A stretch of 64,000 nucleotides of DNA, from assembly GCF_001423695.1 (NCBI RefSeq), contig NZ_LMOZ01000003.1:744070-808069 (forward strand), read 5' to 3'. A program made the translations under genes and the position numbers. Below the pieces are notes generated by a model. That model made no database searches. It was not told where the DNA came from and saw only the letters and a program-made list of their open reading frames with translations. This document shows positions 15,776 through 23,153 of the stretch, in pieces. Source of the DNA: Leifsonia sp. Leaf336. GTDB taxonomy: Bacteria > Actinomycetota > Actinomycetes > Actinomycetales > Microbacteriaceae. Positions within the stretch are counted from its first letter, which is position 1. Each line of letters starts with the position of its first letter.

Positions 15776-17406
15776 CGCGCACCTCCGGTCGGCGCCACGC
15801 GTGCGCCTGTCGCACTGGTGCCCGCGCCCGCGCGAGGGAGCACCACCGTGAACACCGCGCCCGGTCCTCCCGACACGGTCACGCTGCCGCCCAGCTTGGT
15901 CGCGGTGGTGTGCACGAGCGACAGCCCGAGCCCGCTGTGCCGCACCAGCGAGCCGCGCTTGGTGGAGTAGCCGCTCTCGAAGATCCGCGGCAGCTCCGCG
16001 TTCGGCACGCCCGGCCCGTTGTCGGCGACGCGCACCGTGACCGACTCCGGCGTCTCGACGACGCTCACGACGGCCCGCCGCGGCGCCGGAGCCCCCGCGA
16101 GCGCGTCGAACGCGTTGTCGATCAGGTTGCCGAGCACCGTCGTCAGCGCGTGCACCCGCTCCGGCGCCTCCCCGAGGTCGGTGTCGGGCGCGATCACGAG
16201 GTCGATGCCGCGCTCGTTCGCCTCCGCCGCCTTGCCGAGCAGCAGCCCGACGATCATCGGCGAGCCGATGTGCGACCGCAGCGTGGCGTCGAGGTCGGCG
16301 GTGGTGCCGCGGATCTCGTTGAGGTACTCGAGGGCCTCCTGCGTCCTCCCGAGCTCCAGCAGCCCGGACACCGCGTGCATCCGGTTGGAGAACTCGTGCT
16401 GCTGCGCGCGGATGGACTCGCTGAAGCTGCGCTCGCCGTCGAGCTCCCGGGTGAGACCCGTGAGCTCGGTGCGATCCTGGAGGGTGAACACCGCGCCGTG
16501 CTGTCGGCTGCCGATCGTCACGGGCATCCGGTTGATGACCAGGATGTGGTCGTCGGTGAGAGCGATGGCGTCCTTGACCTCCGTCGTGCCGGTCAGGGTG
16601 TCGCGGATCGGTCCCGCGACGAGCACGTCCTTCAGCAGGCGGCCCCGTGCGCCCTCCGGGAGGCGCAACAGCCGCTGGGCTTCGTCGTTGACGACGGTGA
16701 TCCGGCCGGCCGGATCGATCGCGATGACGCCCTCGCGGATGCCGTGGAGGGTGGCCTCCCGCTCCTGCAGCAGCCGCGCGATCTCGTCGAGTTCGAGCCC
16801 GAACGTCCGGCGCTTCAGGAGGCTCGCGAGCGCGAACGACGCGAGCGCGCCGATCGCGAGCGCGAGCACGAACCACGCCCCGTACGCGGGCAGCTCGGAG
16901 AGCAACTCGCTCGCGACAGAGCTCTCGCGGATGCCGACCGACACCTCCCCGACGATGCGGTCGGAATCCGGCGCGAACAGCGGGACGCGGGCGTTCGCAT
17001 TGAGGCCGGTCGCGCCCTGGTCGGTGCCCAGGTGCACCTTGCCGTCGGCGGCGACCAGCGGCTCCTCCACCTTCTGGCCGATCAGCGCCGCGTCGGGATG
17101 CGAGTGCCGCACGCGGTTCCTGTCGATCACGACGACGTAGGCCGCGCCCGTGCGGTTCGCGGTCTGGGAGGCGAGGTTCTGCACGGTGGTGGCGCAGCCG
17201 GTCCCTCCGGTCGTCATGCAGTTCTGGATGTCCGGCATGCCCGCGAACGTCTGCGCGATGGCGGCGGCGCGCGCCTGGTAATCGGCGTCGAGGTTGGCCC
17301 GCGCGGTCTGCGCGAGGAGCAGGAAGCCGATCAGCATCGAGGCGGCGAGGATCGCCAGCTGAGCCAGCAGTATCTGGCTCGAGAGTCGTCTGATCCGTCG
17401 TCGCAT
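15772..17406 (-). CDS. CitA/DcuS-type sensor histidine kinase
   Basis: 544 residues: TM1 at about 11-33, extracytoplasmic PASp (sCache-type) domain at about 38-172, TM2 at about 175-197, cytoplasmic PAS at about 205-310, DHp with phospho-acceptor His337 in QQHEFSNRMHA, and HATPase (DNAFDAL, ADNGPGVPN, GLGLSLV). The sensor domain holds Arg100-x-x-His103 and Arg140, the same spacing as the fumarate-binding R107/H110/R147 of DcuS, so a di- or tricarboxylate ligand is likely. ATG 17406 opens a normal TM1. It is divergent from the ABC operon and overlaps the response regulator gene. Confidence 0.87.
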   Translation of the reverse strand: MRRRIRRLSSQILLAQLAILAASMLIGFLLLAQTARANLDADYQARAAAIAQTFAGMPDIQNCMTTGGTGCATTVQNLASQTANRTGAAYVVVIDRNRVRHSHPDAALIGQKVEEPLVAADGKVHLGTDQGATGLNANARVPLFAPDSDRIVGEVSVGIRESSVASELLSELPAYGAWFVLALAIGALASFALASLLKRRTFGLELDEIARLLQEREATLHGIREGVIAIDPAGRITVVNDEAQRLLRLPEGARGRLLKDVLVAGPIRDTLTGTTEVKDAIALTDDHILVINRMPVTIGSRQHGAVFTLQDRTELTGLTRELDGERSFSESIRAQQHEFSNRMHAVSGLLELGRTQEALEYLNEIRGTTADLDATLRSHIGSPMIVGLLLGKAAEANERGIDLVIAPDTDLGEAPERVHALTTVLGNLIDNAFDALAGAPAPRRAVVSVVETPESVTVRVADNGPGVPNAELPRIFESGYSTKRGSLVRHSGLGLSLVHTTATKLGGSVTVSGGPGAVFTVVLPRAGAGTSATGARVAPTGGAR

Positions 17407-17425
17407 CACCCGAGATTGTTTCACT

Positions 17426-17442
17426 TGCGGCTGGCGACCGCA
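17426..17442. promoter_or_regulatory. inverted repeat in kinase-ABC divergent region
   Basis: TGCGG-N7-CCGCA, 20 bp upstream of the kinase start in the 195-bp divergent gap. A possible binding site for the neighbouring response regulator; short arms make this tentative. Confidence 0.3.
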
Positions 17443-17601
17443 TGCGCGCAGAACGCCCAAAACCTGCGACAACGCACACAACCGGACGAATCGCCCTCAA
17501 GCGAGACAGGCGCCCCTCCGCTCGACGAGCATCGATCTCCACAGGCACCGGGCCTCGAACCAACGGCCGGGCCTGCAACGAAGACAGAGAGGTCTTGGCT
17601 C

Positions 17602-18459
17602 ATGGGTGAACACCGACCCCGCAGCGCCCCCGGCGCCGCCTCCGCGGCGGACGAGGCGGCGCGCATCGACATCGTCGGACTGACGAAACGCTTCCTGACG
17701 CCGAAAGGCGACACTTTCACCGCGATCCGCGACGTGACGCTCACGGTCGAGCCCGGCCAGTTCTGCGCGATCGTCGGCCCGACAGGCTGCGGCAAGTCGA
17801 CCACGCTCGCGCAGGTCTCGGGCCTCGAGCGGCCGAGCGCCGGCTCCGTGAGCGTGGGCGGCCGCATCGTCGACGGCATTACGAGCGGGGTGAGCTACAT
17901 GTTCCAGGCCGACTCGCTCTTCCCGTGGAAGACCGTGCTGGCCAACGTGATGATCGGCCCGATCCTCCTCGGCACGCCCAAGAAGGAGGCCACCGCCCTC
18001 GCGCTGGACTGGCTGCGCCGCGTCGGCCTCGCCGGGTTCGAGGACCGCTACCCGCACCAGCTCTCCGGCGGCATGCGCAAGCGCGTCGCCATGGCGGCGG
18101 CGCTCATCAACAACCCGCGCATCCTGCTCATGGACGAGCCGTTCGGCGCGCTCGACGTGCAGACCAAAGCGATCATGCAGACCGAGCTGCTCACGCTGTG
18201 GGAGGAGCTGCGGCCCTCCGTGCTCTTCATCACCCACGACCTCGACGAGGCCGTCGCGCTCTCGGACCGCGTGGTGATCATGACCAGCAGCCCGGGGACG
18301 GTCAAGGACGTCTTCGACATCGACCTCCCGCGGCCGCGCGGAGACGTGCAGGAGATCCGGCACGAGCAGCGGTTCATCGAACTGCAGGGGCGCATCTGGG
18401 AGTCCCTCCGCGACGAAGTGACCCGGGCGTACCAGCAGACGGCAGGAGCGGCGGCGTGA
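17602..18459 (+). CDS. ABC importer ATPase (SsuB/TauB/NrtD type)
   Basis: 285 residues. Walker A GPTGCGKST (about 59-67), Q-loop FQADSLFPWKTV, signature LSGGMRKR, Walker B ILLMDEPFGALD and H-loop FITHDLDEA. This subfamily powers uptake of nitrate, sulfonate, taurine or thiamine precursors, and in some actinobacteria aromatic acids. ATG 17602 begins a 20-residue Ala-rich leader before the conserved domain. The stop overlaps the permease start. It heads the operon transcribed away from the CitA-type sensor, suggesting that a carboxylate signal controls it. Confidence 0.87.
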   Translation: MGEHRPRSAPGAASAADEAARIDIVGLTKRFLTPKGDTFTAIRDVTLTVEPGQFCAIVGPTGCGKSTTLAQVSGLERPSAGSVSVGGRIVDGITSGVSYMFQADSLFPWKTVLANVMIGPILLGTPKKEATALALDWLRRVGLAGFEDRYPHQLSGGMRKRVAMAAALINNPRILLMDEPFGALDVQTKAIMQTELLTLWEELRPSVLFITHDLDEAVALSDRVVIMTSSPGTVKDVFDIDLPRPRGDVQEIRHEQRFIELQGRIWESLRDEVTRAYQQTAGAAA

Positions 18460-19337
18460 CCACCATGACCATTGCAGAGAACCTCACCCCCAGCACAGCC
18501 GAGCGCGAGGTCGAGCTCAAGGCCTCCGCCCGCCGCACGCACCGTCGACGCACCGCCTGGGTGTGGACGGGCCGCGCTGCCGTCGCCGTCGTCGTGCTCG
18601 GCGGCTGGCAGTGGTTCACGACCGCCGGCTGGATCGACAAGTTCTTCTACGGCCAGCCGTCCGGCATCTGGGACAGCCTCGTGCACCTGTTCACGCAGGG
18701 CACCGCGTTCGGCACCATCTGGGAGAACCTGTGGATCACCGTCCAGGAAGCGTTCCTCGGCTTCCTGCTCGGCACGGTGCTGGGCGTGGTCTTCGGCATC
18801 CTCCTCGGCTCCAACCGCTACCTCGCGTCGGTGTTCGGCCCGTACATCAAGGTCGTCAACTCCATCCCGCGCATCGTGCTCGGCTCGATCTTCATCGTCG
18901 CCTTCGGCCTGGGGGTCTTCCCCAAGGTGCTGCTCGCGGCCGTGCTCGTCTTCTTCGTCGTCTTCTTCAACGCCTTCCAGGGCGTGCGGGAGGTCGACCA
19001 GAACCTGATCGCGAACGTGCGCGTGCTCGGCGCCTCGCCGTTCCAGGTCGCGCGGCACGTCACCATCCCGTCGGCCATGACGTGGATCATCGCGAGCCTC
19101 CACACGGCGTTCGGCTTCGCCATCATCGGCGCGCTCGTCGCCGAGGTGCTCGGCGCTCAGCACGGCGTCGGTCTGATCATCAGCCAGGCGCAGGGCAACT
19201 TCGACCCGAACACCGTCTTCGCCTGCATGGTGATCGTCGCCGTGGTCACGCTCGTGGCCGAGTACCTCATCACCCTGCTCGAGAAGTCGCTTCTCAAGTG
19301 GCGTCCGCCGAGCCGCTCCGAGGCCCAGGCGATCTAG
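18456..19337 (+). CDS. ABC importer permease (SsuC/TauC type)
   Basis: 293 residues with about six TM helices and the EAA coupling loop (ANVRVLGASPFQVARHVTIPSAM). GTG 18456 overlaps the stop of the ATPase gene (GTGA) and has GGAG upstream; ATG 18465 is an alternative. It should form the membrane channel for the binding protein encoded next. The C-terminal region matches binding-protein-dependent transport components of the nitrate/sulfonate/taurine class. Confidence 0.87.
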   Translation: MTTMTIAENLTPSTAEREVELKASARRTHRRRTAWVWTGRAAVAVVVLGGWQWFTTAGWIDKFFYGQPSGIWDSLVHLFTQGTAFGTIWENLWITVQEAFLGFLLGTVLGVVFGILLGSNRYLASVFGPYIKVVNSIPRIVLGSIFIVAFGLGVFPKVLLAAVLVFFVVFFNAFQGVREVDQNLIANVRVLGASPFQVARHVTIPSAMTWIIASLHTAFGFAIIGALVAEVLGAQHGVGLIISQAQGNFDPNTVFACMVIVAVVTLVAEYLITLLEKSLLKWRPPSRSEAQAI

Positions 19338-19411
19338 GGCGCATCCCGCCCGCGAGTCCTGCAATGAAGCAGAGCCGGCCCCGGCCGGCACGACGAAAGG
19401 AAACACATCCC

Positions 19412-20506
19412 ATGAAGAAGCGCAGCATCGCAGCCATCGCGGCGGCGGGCGTCGTGGCCCTCGGCCTCGCGGCCTGCAGCGGCGGGGGAGGCGGCACCGC
19501 GGCCGCCGGCGGCTCCGGCTCCGGCTCGGTCCCGACCGTCAAGATGATGGTCGGCGGCATCGACAAGCAGATCTACCTCCCTTACCAGCTCGCCCAGCAG
19601 CTCGGGTTCTACAAGAAGTACGGCGTCAACGTCGAGCTCTCCACCGAGCAGAACGGCGGCGTGGGCGCCGAGGACGCCATGGCCTCCGGCCAGGTCGACA
19701 TGGCCGGCGCCTGGTACATCCACACCGTGGACTTCCAGTCCAAGGGCAAGGACGTCATCAACCTGGTGCAGCTCTCGGGAGCGCCGGGCGAGCGCGTCAT
19801 GTGCAGCCCCAAGGCGAACGTGAAGTCGGCGGCGGACTTCAAGGGCAAGAACATGGGCGTCACCGACCTCGGTTCCGGCACCGACGAGCTCACCCAGTTC
19901 CTGGCCGCCAAGCAGGGCGTGGACAAGAAGCAGTACAACACCATCGCGGTGCACGCCGGCTCGACCGCCATCGCGGCGATCCAGCGCGGCTCGGCGGACT
20001 GCGTGATGACCACCCAGCCGACCGTCGGCGCCCTCACCTCGCAGAAGCTCGCGGTGTCCGCGGTCGACATGGCGACGACGAAGGGCGCTACTGCGGCCCT
20101 CGGCGGAGCGTGGCCGGCCGCCGGCCTCCTCGCCAACGCCAGCTGGGTGAAGTCGCACGAGGACGCCGCGCAGAAGGTCGTCGACGCGCTCGTCGCGACG
20201 ATGCACTGGATCGCGTCGCACTCGGCCGCCGACATCGCGAACAAGATGCCGCAGGACTTCGTGCAGAACAGCACGATCACCAAGCAGCAGTACATCGACG
20301 GGCTGAGCACCGACAAGGGGCAGTTCCTGCCCGACGGAATCATGCCCGCCGGCGGCCCGAAGGTCATCTTCGACATGGAGAAGACCATCGGCGTCGACAC
20401 CTCCAAGGTGAAGATCTCGGACACCTTCACGAACAAGTACGCGGACGCGGCGAACAAGCTCGAGGGTTACAAGACCACGACGACGCCCGCCGGCGCGGAC
20501 GGCTGA
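19412..20506 (+). CDS. ABC importer substrate-binding lipoprotein (NMT1/SsuA-like)
   Basis: 364 residues. Lipoprotein signal with lipobox LAAC (Cys near 22), then a periplasmic-binding fold of the NMT1/THI5/SsuA group (IYLPYQLAQQLGFYKKYGVNVEL, DLGSGTDELTQFLAAKQGVD, QRGSADCVMTTQP). ATG 19412 has GAAAGGA upstream. It is the last gene of the importer operon; a strong terminator follows. The substrate is unknown: family members bind nitrate, sulfonates, pyrimidines or aromatic acids, while the adjacent sensor suggests a carboxylate. Confidence 0.87.
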   Translation: MKKRSIAAIAAAGVVALGLAACSGGGGGTAAAGGSGSGSVPTVKMMVGGIDKQIYLPYQLAQQLGFYKKYGVNVELSTEQNGGVGAEDAMASGQVDMAGAWYIHTVDFQSKGKDVINLVQLSGAPGERVMCSPKANVKSAADFKGKNMGVTDLGSGTDELTQFLAAKQGVDKKQYNTIAVHAGSTAIAAIQRGSADCVMTTQPTVGALTSQKLAVSAVDMATTKGATAALGGAWPAAGLLANASWVKSHEDAAQKVVDALVATMHWIASHSAADIANKMPQDFVQNSTITKQQYIDGLSTDKGQFLPDGIMPAGGPKVIFDMEKTIGVDTSKVKISDTFTNKYADAANKLEGYKTTTTPAGADG

Positions 20507-20527
20507 GCAGCCCGACGCGAATCGCCA

Positions 20528-20568
20528 GCCCGTCCGGTGCGTCCAGCCATCCAGCGCACCGGGCGGGC
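20528..20568 (+). terminator. terminator of the ABC importer operon
   Basis: 14-bp stem GCCCGTCCGGTGCG with its complement (one G-T wobble), 13-base loop, followed by TTCTCC. Lies 22 bases after the binding-protein stop. Confidence 0.75.
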
Positions 20569-20590
20569 TTCTCCGTGCCCGGGCCCAACA

Positions 20591-20641
20591 TTCGTCACGA
20601 ATGTCGACATTCGTGCCACGAATCGTGACATTCGTGACGAA
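20591..20641. repeat. three tandem short palindromes (TTCGT-N1-3-ACGAA)
   Basis: Units at 20591-20601, 20610-20622 and 20631-20641, each TTCGT and ACGAA around 1-3 bases, spaced by 8-base linkers TGTCGACA and TCGTGACA. The first linker with its flanks makes the perfect 18-bp palindrome ACGAATGTCGACATTCGT (20597-20614). It lies between the ends of two convergent genes. Function unknown. Confidence 0.7.
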
Positions 20642-20667
20642 GGTCGCGGGGTCTCAGCGCCGGAGAC

Positions 20668-22221
20668 TCACCCCACCCGCACCAGCGTCGACTGCCACCC
20701 CGTCGACCCGTTCGGGGCGATCGCCGTCCGCTTCTGCTCCTGGAGGCGGCCGGCGCGGTCGGTCGCGCGCACCGCGAGGGTGTGGCTGCCGCTGGTGGCG
20801 TTCCAGTCCAGCGACCATTGCACCCAGGTGTCCGCGTTGATCGGCGCGGAGAGCGTCGCCTCCTGCCACCCGCCGCCGTCGATCTGCACCTCCACTTTCT
20901 GGATGCCGACCGTCTGCGCCCAGGCGACGCCGGCGATCTTCGTCGGGCCCGCTGAGAGCGGCTTGTCGACGCGGGGGGTGTCGATGCGGCTGGACAGCTT
21001 GATCGGGGCCTTCTCGCTGTAGCCGCGGGGAGTCCAGTAGGCCTGGTCGGCGGCGAAGGTCGTGACCTTCAGCTCGGTCAGCCACTTGGTCGCCGAGACA
21101 TAGCCGTACAGCCCGGGCACCACCATCCGCACCGGGAACCCGTGCTCCAACGGCAGCGGCTCGCCATTCATGCCGACGGCGAGGATGGCGTCGCGGCCCG
21201 GGTCGGTCAGCGCGCTCAGCGGGGTGCCCGCCGTGAAGCCGTCGACGCTGCGGGACAGCACCATGTCGGCGCCGCGCCGCGGGCGCGCGCGGGCGAGCAC
21301 GTCGCGAACGGGGACGCCCAGCCACCGGGCGTTGCCGACGAGGTTGCCGCCGACCTCGTTGGACACGCACGTGAGCGTGATCCCGTACTCGTGGAGGCCC
21401 ATCCCGAGGAGGTCGTCGAAGCTCAACTCGACCCGCTTCTCGACCAGCCCGTCGACGGTGAGCCGCCAGCCGGACGGGTCGACGGACGGCACCGTCAGCG
21501 CGGTGTCCACGCGATAGAAGTCGGCGTTCGGAGTGAAGAGGGGCGACAGGCCGGTGACGCGCAGCTCCGCTCCGGCGGGCACCTGCAGCCGGGTGGCAGG
21601 CGCGGGCAGGCGCAACGCAGCGCGGACGCCCGCGATGGAGGAGGTCGCGGCCGACCCGATCCGGGAGGCGACGCCCGCGATCGCGGCGATGGCGGCGCCC
21701 GCTCCCGTGAGCCACAGGAACCGCCGGCGGTCGACACCCGTCGAGGCCGGATCGCCGGCATCGGCCTCCCTCCAGCGTCGCAGCGCCTCGACGAGGACGT
21801 GGACGCCGGCCGCGCCCGCGACCGCGCCGAGGACGGGAGGCAGGAACGCCAGCGGGCTCGCGTCGGCCCGCGTCACGCTCGCCGCGAGCGCAGCCGCTCC
21901 GGCCACCGCGAACGCGACGACGCCCGCCCAGCGCCGCCAGAGCTCGAGGAGGCCGGCGACGGCCGCCGCGACCAGTGCGGCGGCCCCCACCGTGGCCAGC
22001 AGGAACAGTTTGTCGTTCGAGCCGAACAGCTGGATGGCGGGCTCCTTCGCCCAGCGGGGGACGATGTCGACCACGAACGACCCGACCGCGATCAGGGGGC
22101 TCGCGTCACGGGCCGCGACGAGCGCCACGACTTCGGCGACGGCCACGAAGAGCACGCCGCTCACCGCGCCGGCGAGCGCGGCCCATCCCCAGGTCGCCAC
22201 ACGTCTTCTGCTGATGCTCAC
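20668..22221 (-). CDS. membrane-anchored molybdopterin oxidoreductase (sulfite-oxidase family)
   Basis: 517 residues. Several TM segments at about 10-150, then a twin-arginine-like stretch DRRRFLW (about 164-170) and another hydrophobic segment. An extracytoplasmic Moco domain follows, with the cofactor-binding Cys285 in ITLTCVSNEVGG, and a C-terminal dimerisation (Mo-co_dimer) domain ending SGSHTLAVRATDRAGR. Family members oxidise sulfite or reduce S- and N-oxides. GTG 22221 is the best start before TM1, although the ribosome binding site is weak. It is divergent from a fasciclin lipoprotein gene. Confidence 0.83.
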   Translation of the reverse strand: MSISRRRVATWGWAALAGAVSGVLFVAVAEVVALVAARDASPLIAVGSFVVDIVPRWAKEPAIQLFGSNDKLFLLATVGAAALVAAAVAGLLELWRRWAGVVAFAVAGAAALAASVTRADASPLAFLPPVLGAVAGAAGVHVLVEALRRWREADAGDPASTGVDRRRFLWLTGAGAAIAAIAGVASRIGSAATSSIAGVRAALRLPAPATRLQVPAGAELRVTGLSPLFTPNADFYRVDTALTVPSVDPSGWRLTVDGLVEKRVELSFDDLLGMGLHEYGITLTCVSNEVGGNLVGNARWLGVPVRDVLARARPRRGADMVLSRSVDGFTAGTPLSALTDPGRDAILAVGMNGEPLPLEHGFPVRMVVPGLYGYVSATKWLTELKVTTFAADQAYWTPRGYSEKAPIKLSSRIDTPRVDKPLSAGPTKIAGVAWAQTVGIQKVEVQIDGGGWQEATLSAPINADTWVQWSLDWNATSGSHTLAVRATDRAGRLQEQKRTAIAPNGSTGWQSTLVRVG

Positions 22222-22376
22222 GAGTGCTGTTCGGCGCCGAGGGGCCTCCCGGATTGGCCACGGTCGCCGAACACCGGATCCAATCCGATCGGGCCTCCGG
22301 GCCGAACCCCTCCTGACAGCCGCCGATGCGGCTTCGCGAACCGCACCGCTCGAAGCACGTCTCGAAGGAGAAGAAC

Positions 22377-23033
22377 ATGCGATCCACCACTCGCCTCGCC
22401 GCGGCAGGAATCCTGGCCGCCGCCGCACTCGCGCTCACGGCCTGCTCGTCGGGAGCCGGCTCGGCGACGACCGACACCAGCTCGTCCATGAGCTCCTCGA
22501 CACCGAAGGCCTCCGCCTCGATGGATCCGGCGGCCGACCTGGTCGGTCCCGGATGCGCGGCGTACGCCAAGCAGGTGCCCTCGGGCTCCGGCTCGGTCGC
22601 CGGCATGGCGCAGGACCCCGTCGCGACCGCCGCGAGCAACAACCCGCTGCTGACGACCCTCGTGGCCGCGGTCTCCGGCAAGCTGAACGCGAAGGTCAAT
22701 CTGGTCGACACCCTCAACAGCGGCGACTTCACCGTGTTCGCGCCGGTCGATGACGCCTTCAAGAAGATCGACCCTGCGACCATCGACACCCTCAAGACCG
22801 ATGCCGGCGCTCCGACGCTGACCAGCATCCTGACCTATCACGTGGTCCCCGGGCAGCTCGCACCGAAGGACATCGTCGGCACCCACAAGACCGTCGAGGG
22901 CGGCACGCTCACTGTGACCGGGTCCGGTGACAATCTGAAGGTCAACGACGCGAACGTCATCTGCGGAGGCGTGCACACGGCCAACGCCACGGTGTACCTC
23001 ATCGACTCCGTCCTGATGCCTCCGGCCAAGTGA
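22377..23033 (+). CDS. fasciclin-domain lipoprotein
   Basis: 218 residues. Lipobox ALTAC (Cys near 22), a Ser/Thr-rich linker, then one FAS1 domain at about 85-218 with both hallmark boxes: [15 protein letters not shown] (H1) and the H2-type end [24 protein letters not shown] is also typical. The protein resembles the mycobacterial MPT70/MPT83 surface proteins. ATG 22377 has AAGGAG upstream. FAS1 lipoproteins often neighbour molybdenum oxidoreductases in actinobacteria, as here; their joint role is not established. Confidence 0.88.
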   Translation: MRSTTRLAAAGILAAAALALTACSSGAGSATTDTSSSMSSSTPKASASMDPAADLVGPGCAAYAKQVPSGSGSVAGMAQDPVATAASNNPLLTTLVAAVSGKLNAKVNLVDTLNSGDFTVFAPVDDAFKKIDPATIDTLKTDAGAPTLTSILTYHVVPGQLAPKDIVGTHKTVEGGTLTVTGSGDNLKVNDANVICGGVHTANATVYLIDSVLMPPAK

Positions 23034-23067
23034 CCTGAGGCACGCTCCCGCCGAGGAGCACGTCACC

Positions 23068-23124
23068 GAGGGGCACGTCGTTGTCGCTTTCCACCCGGAA
23101 AAGCGACAACAACGTGCCCTTCGG
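23068..23124. repeat. palindromic repeat family 1, copy C
   Basis: Arms 23071-23092 and 23097-23119 (GGGCACGTCGTTGTCGCTTTCC and its near complement; one substitution and one extra base), only four bases of loop. It lies between the convergent fasciclin and glycosidase genes. Confidence 0.8.
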
Positions 23125-23153
23125 CGTCGTTCACGGCCCGGAGGCCGCGCCGA

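Noticed and set aside
12423-15815. A very long leftward open frame spanning several genes
   Set aside because: It is the antisense shadow of high-GC coding regions; only its last 202 codons (HdeD-like) have membrane-protein features and a start with a ribosome binding site.
20591-20641. Tandem palindromes considered as a CRISPR fragment
   Set aside because: Units are ~11-13 bp with 8-base near-identical linkers, not 25-40 bp repeats with unique spacers, and no cas genes are present.
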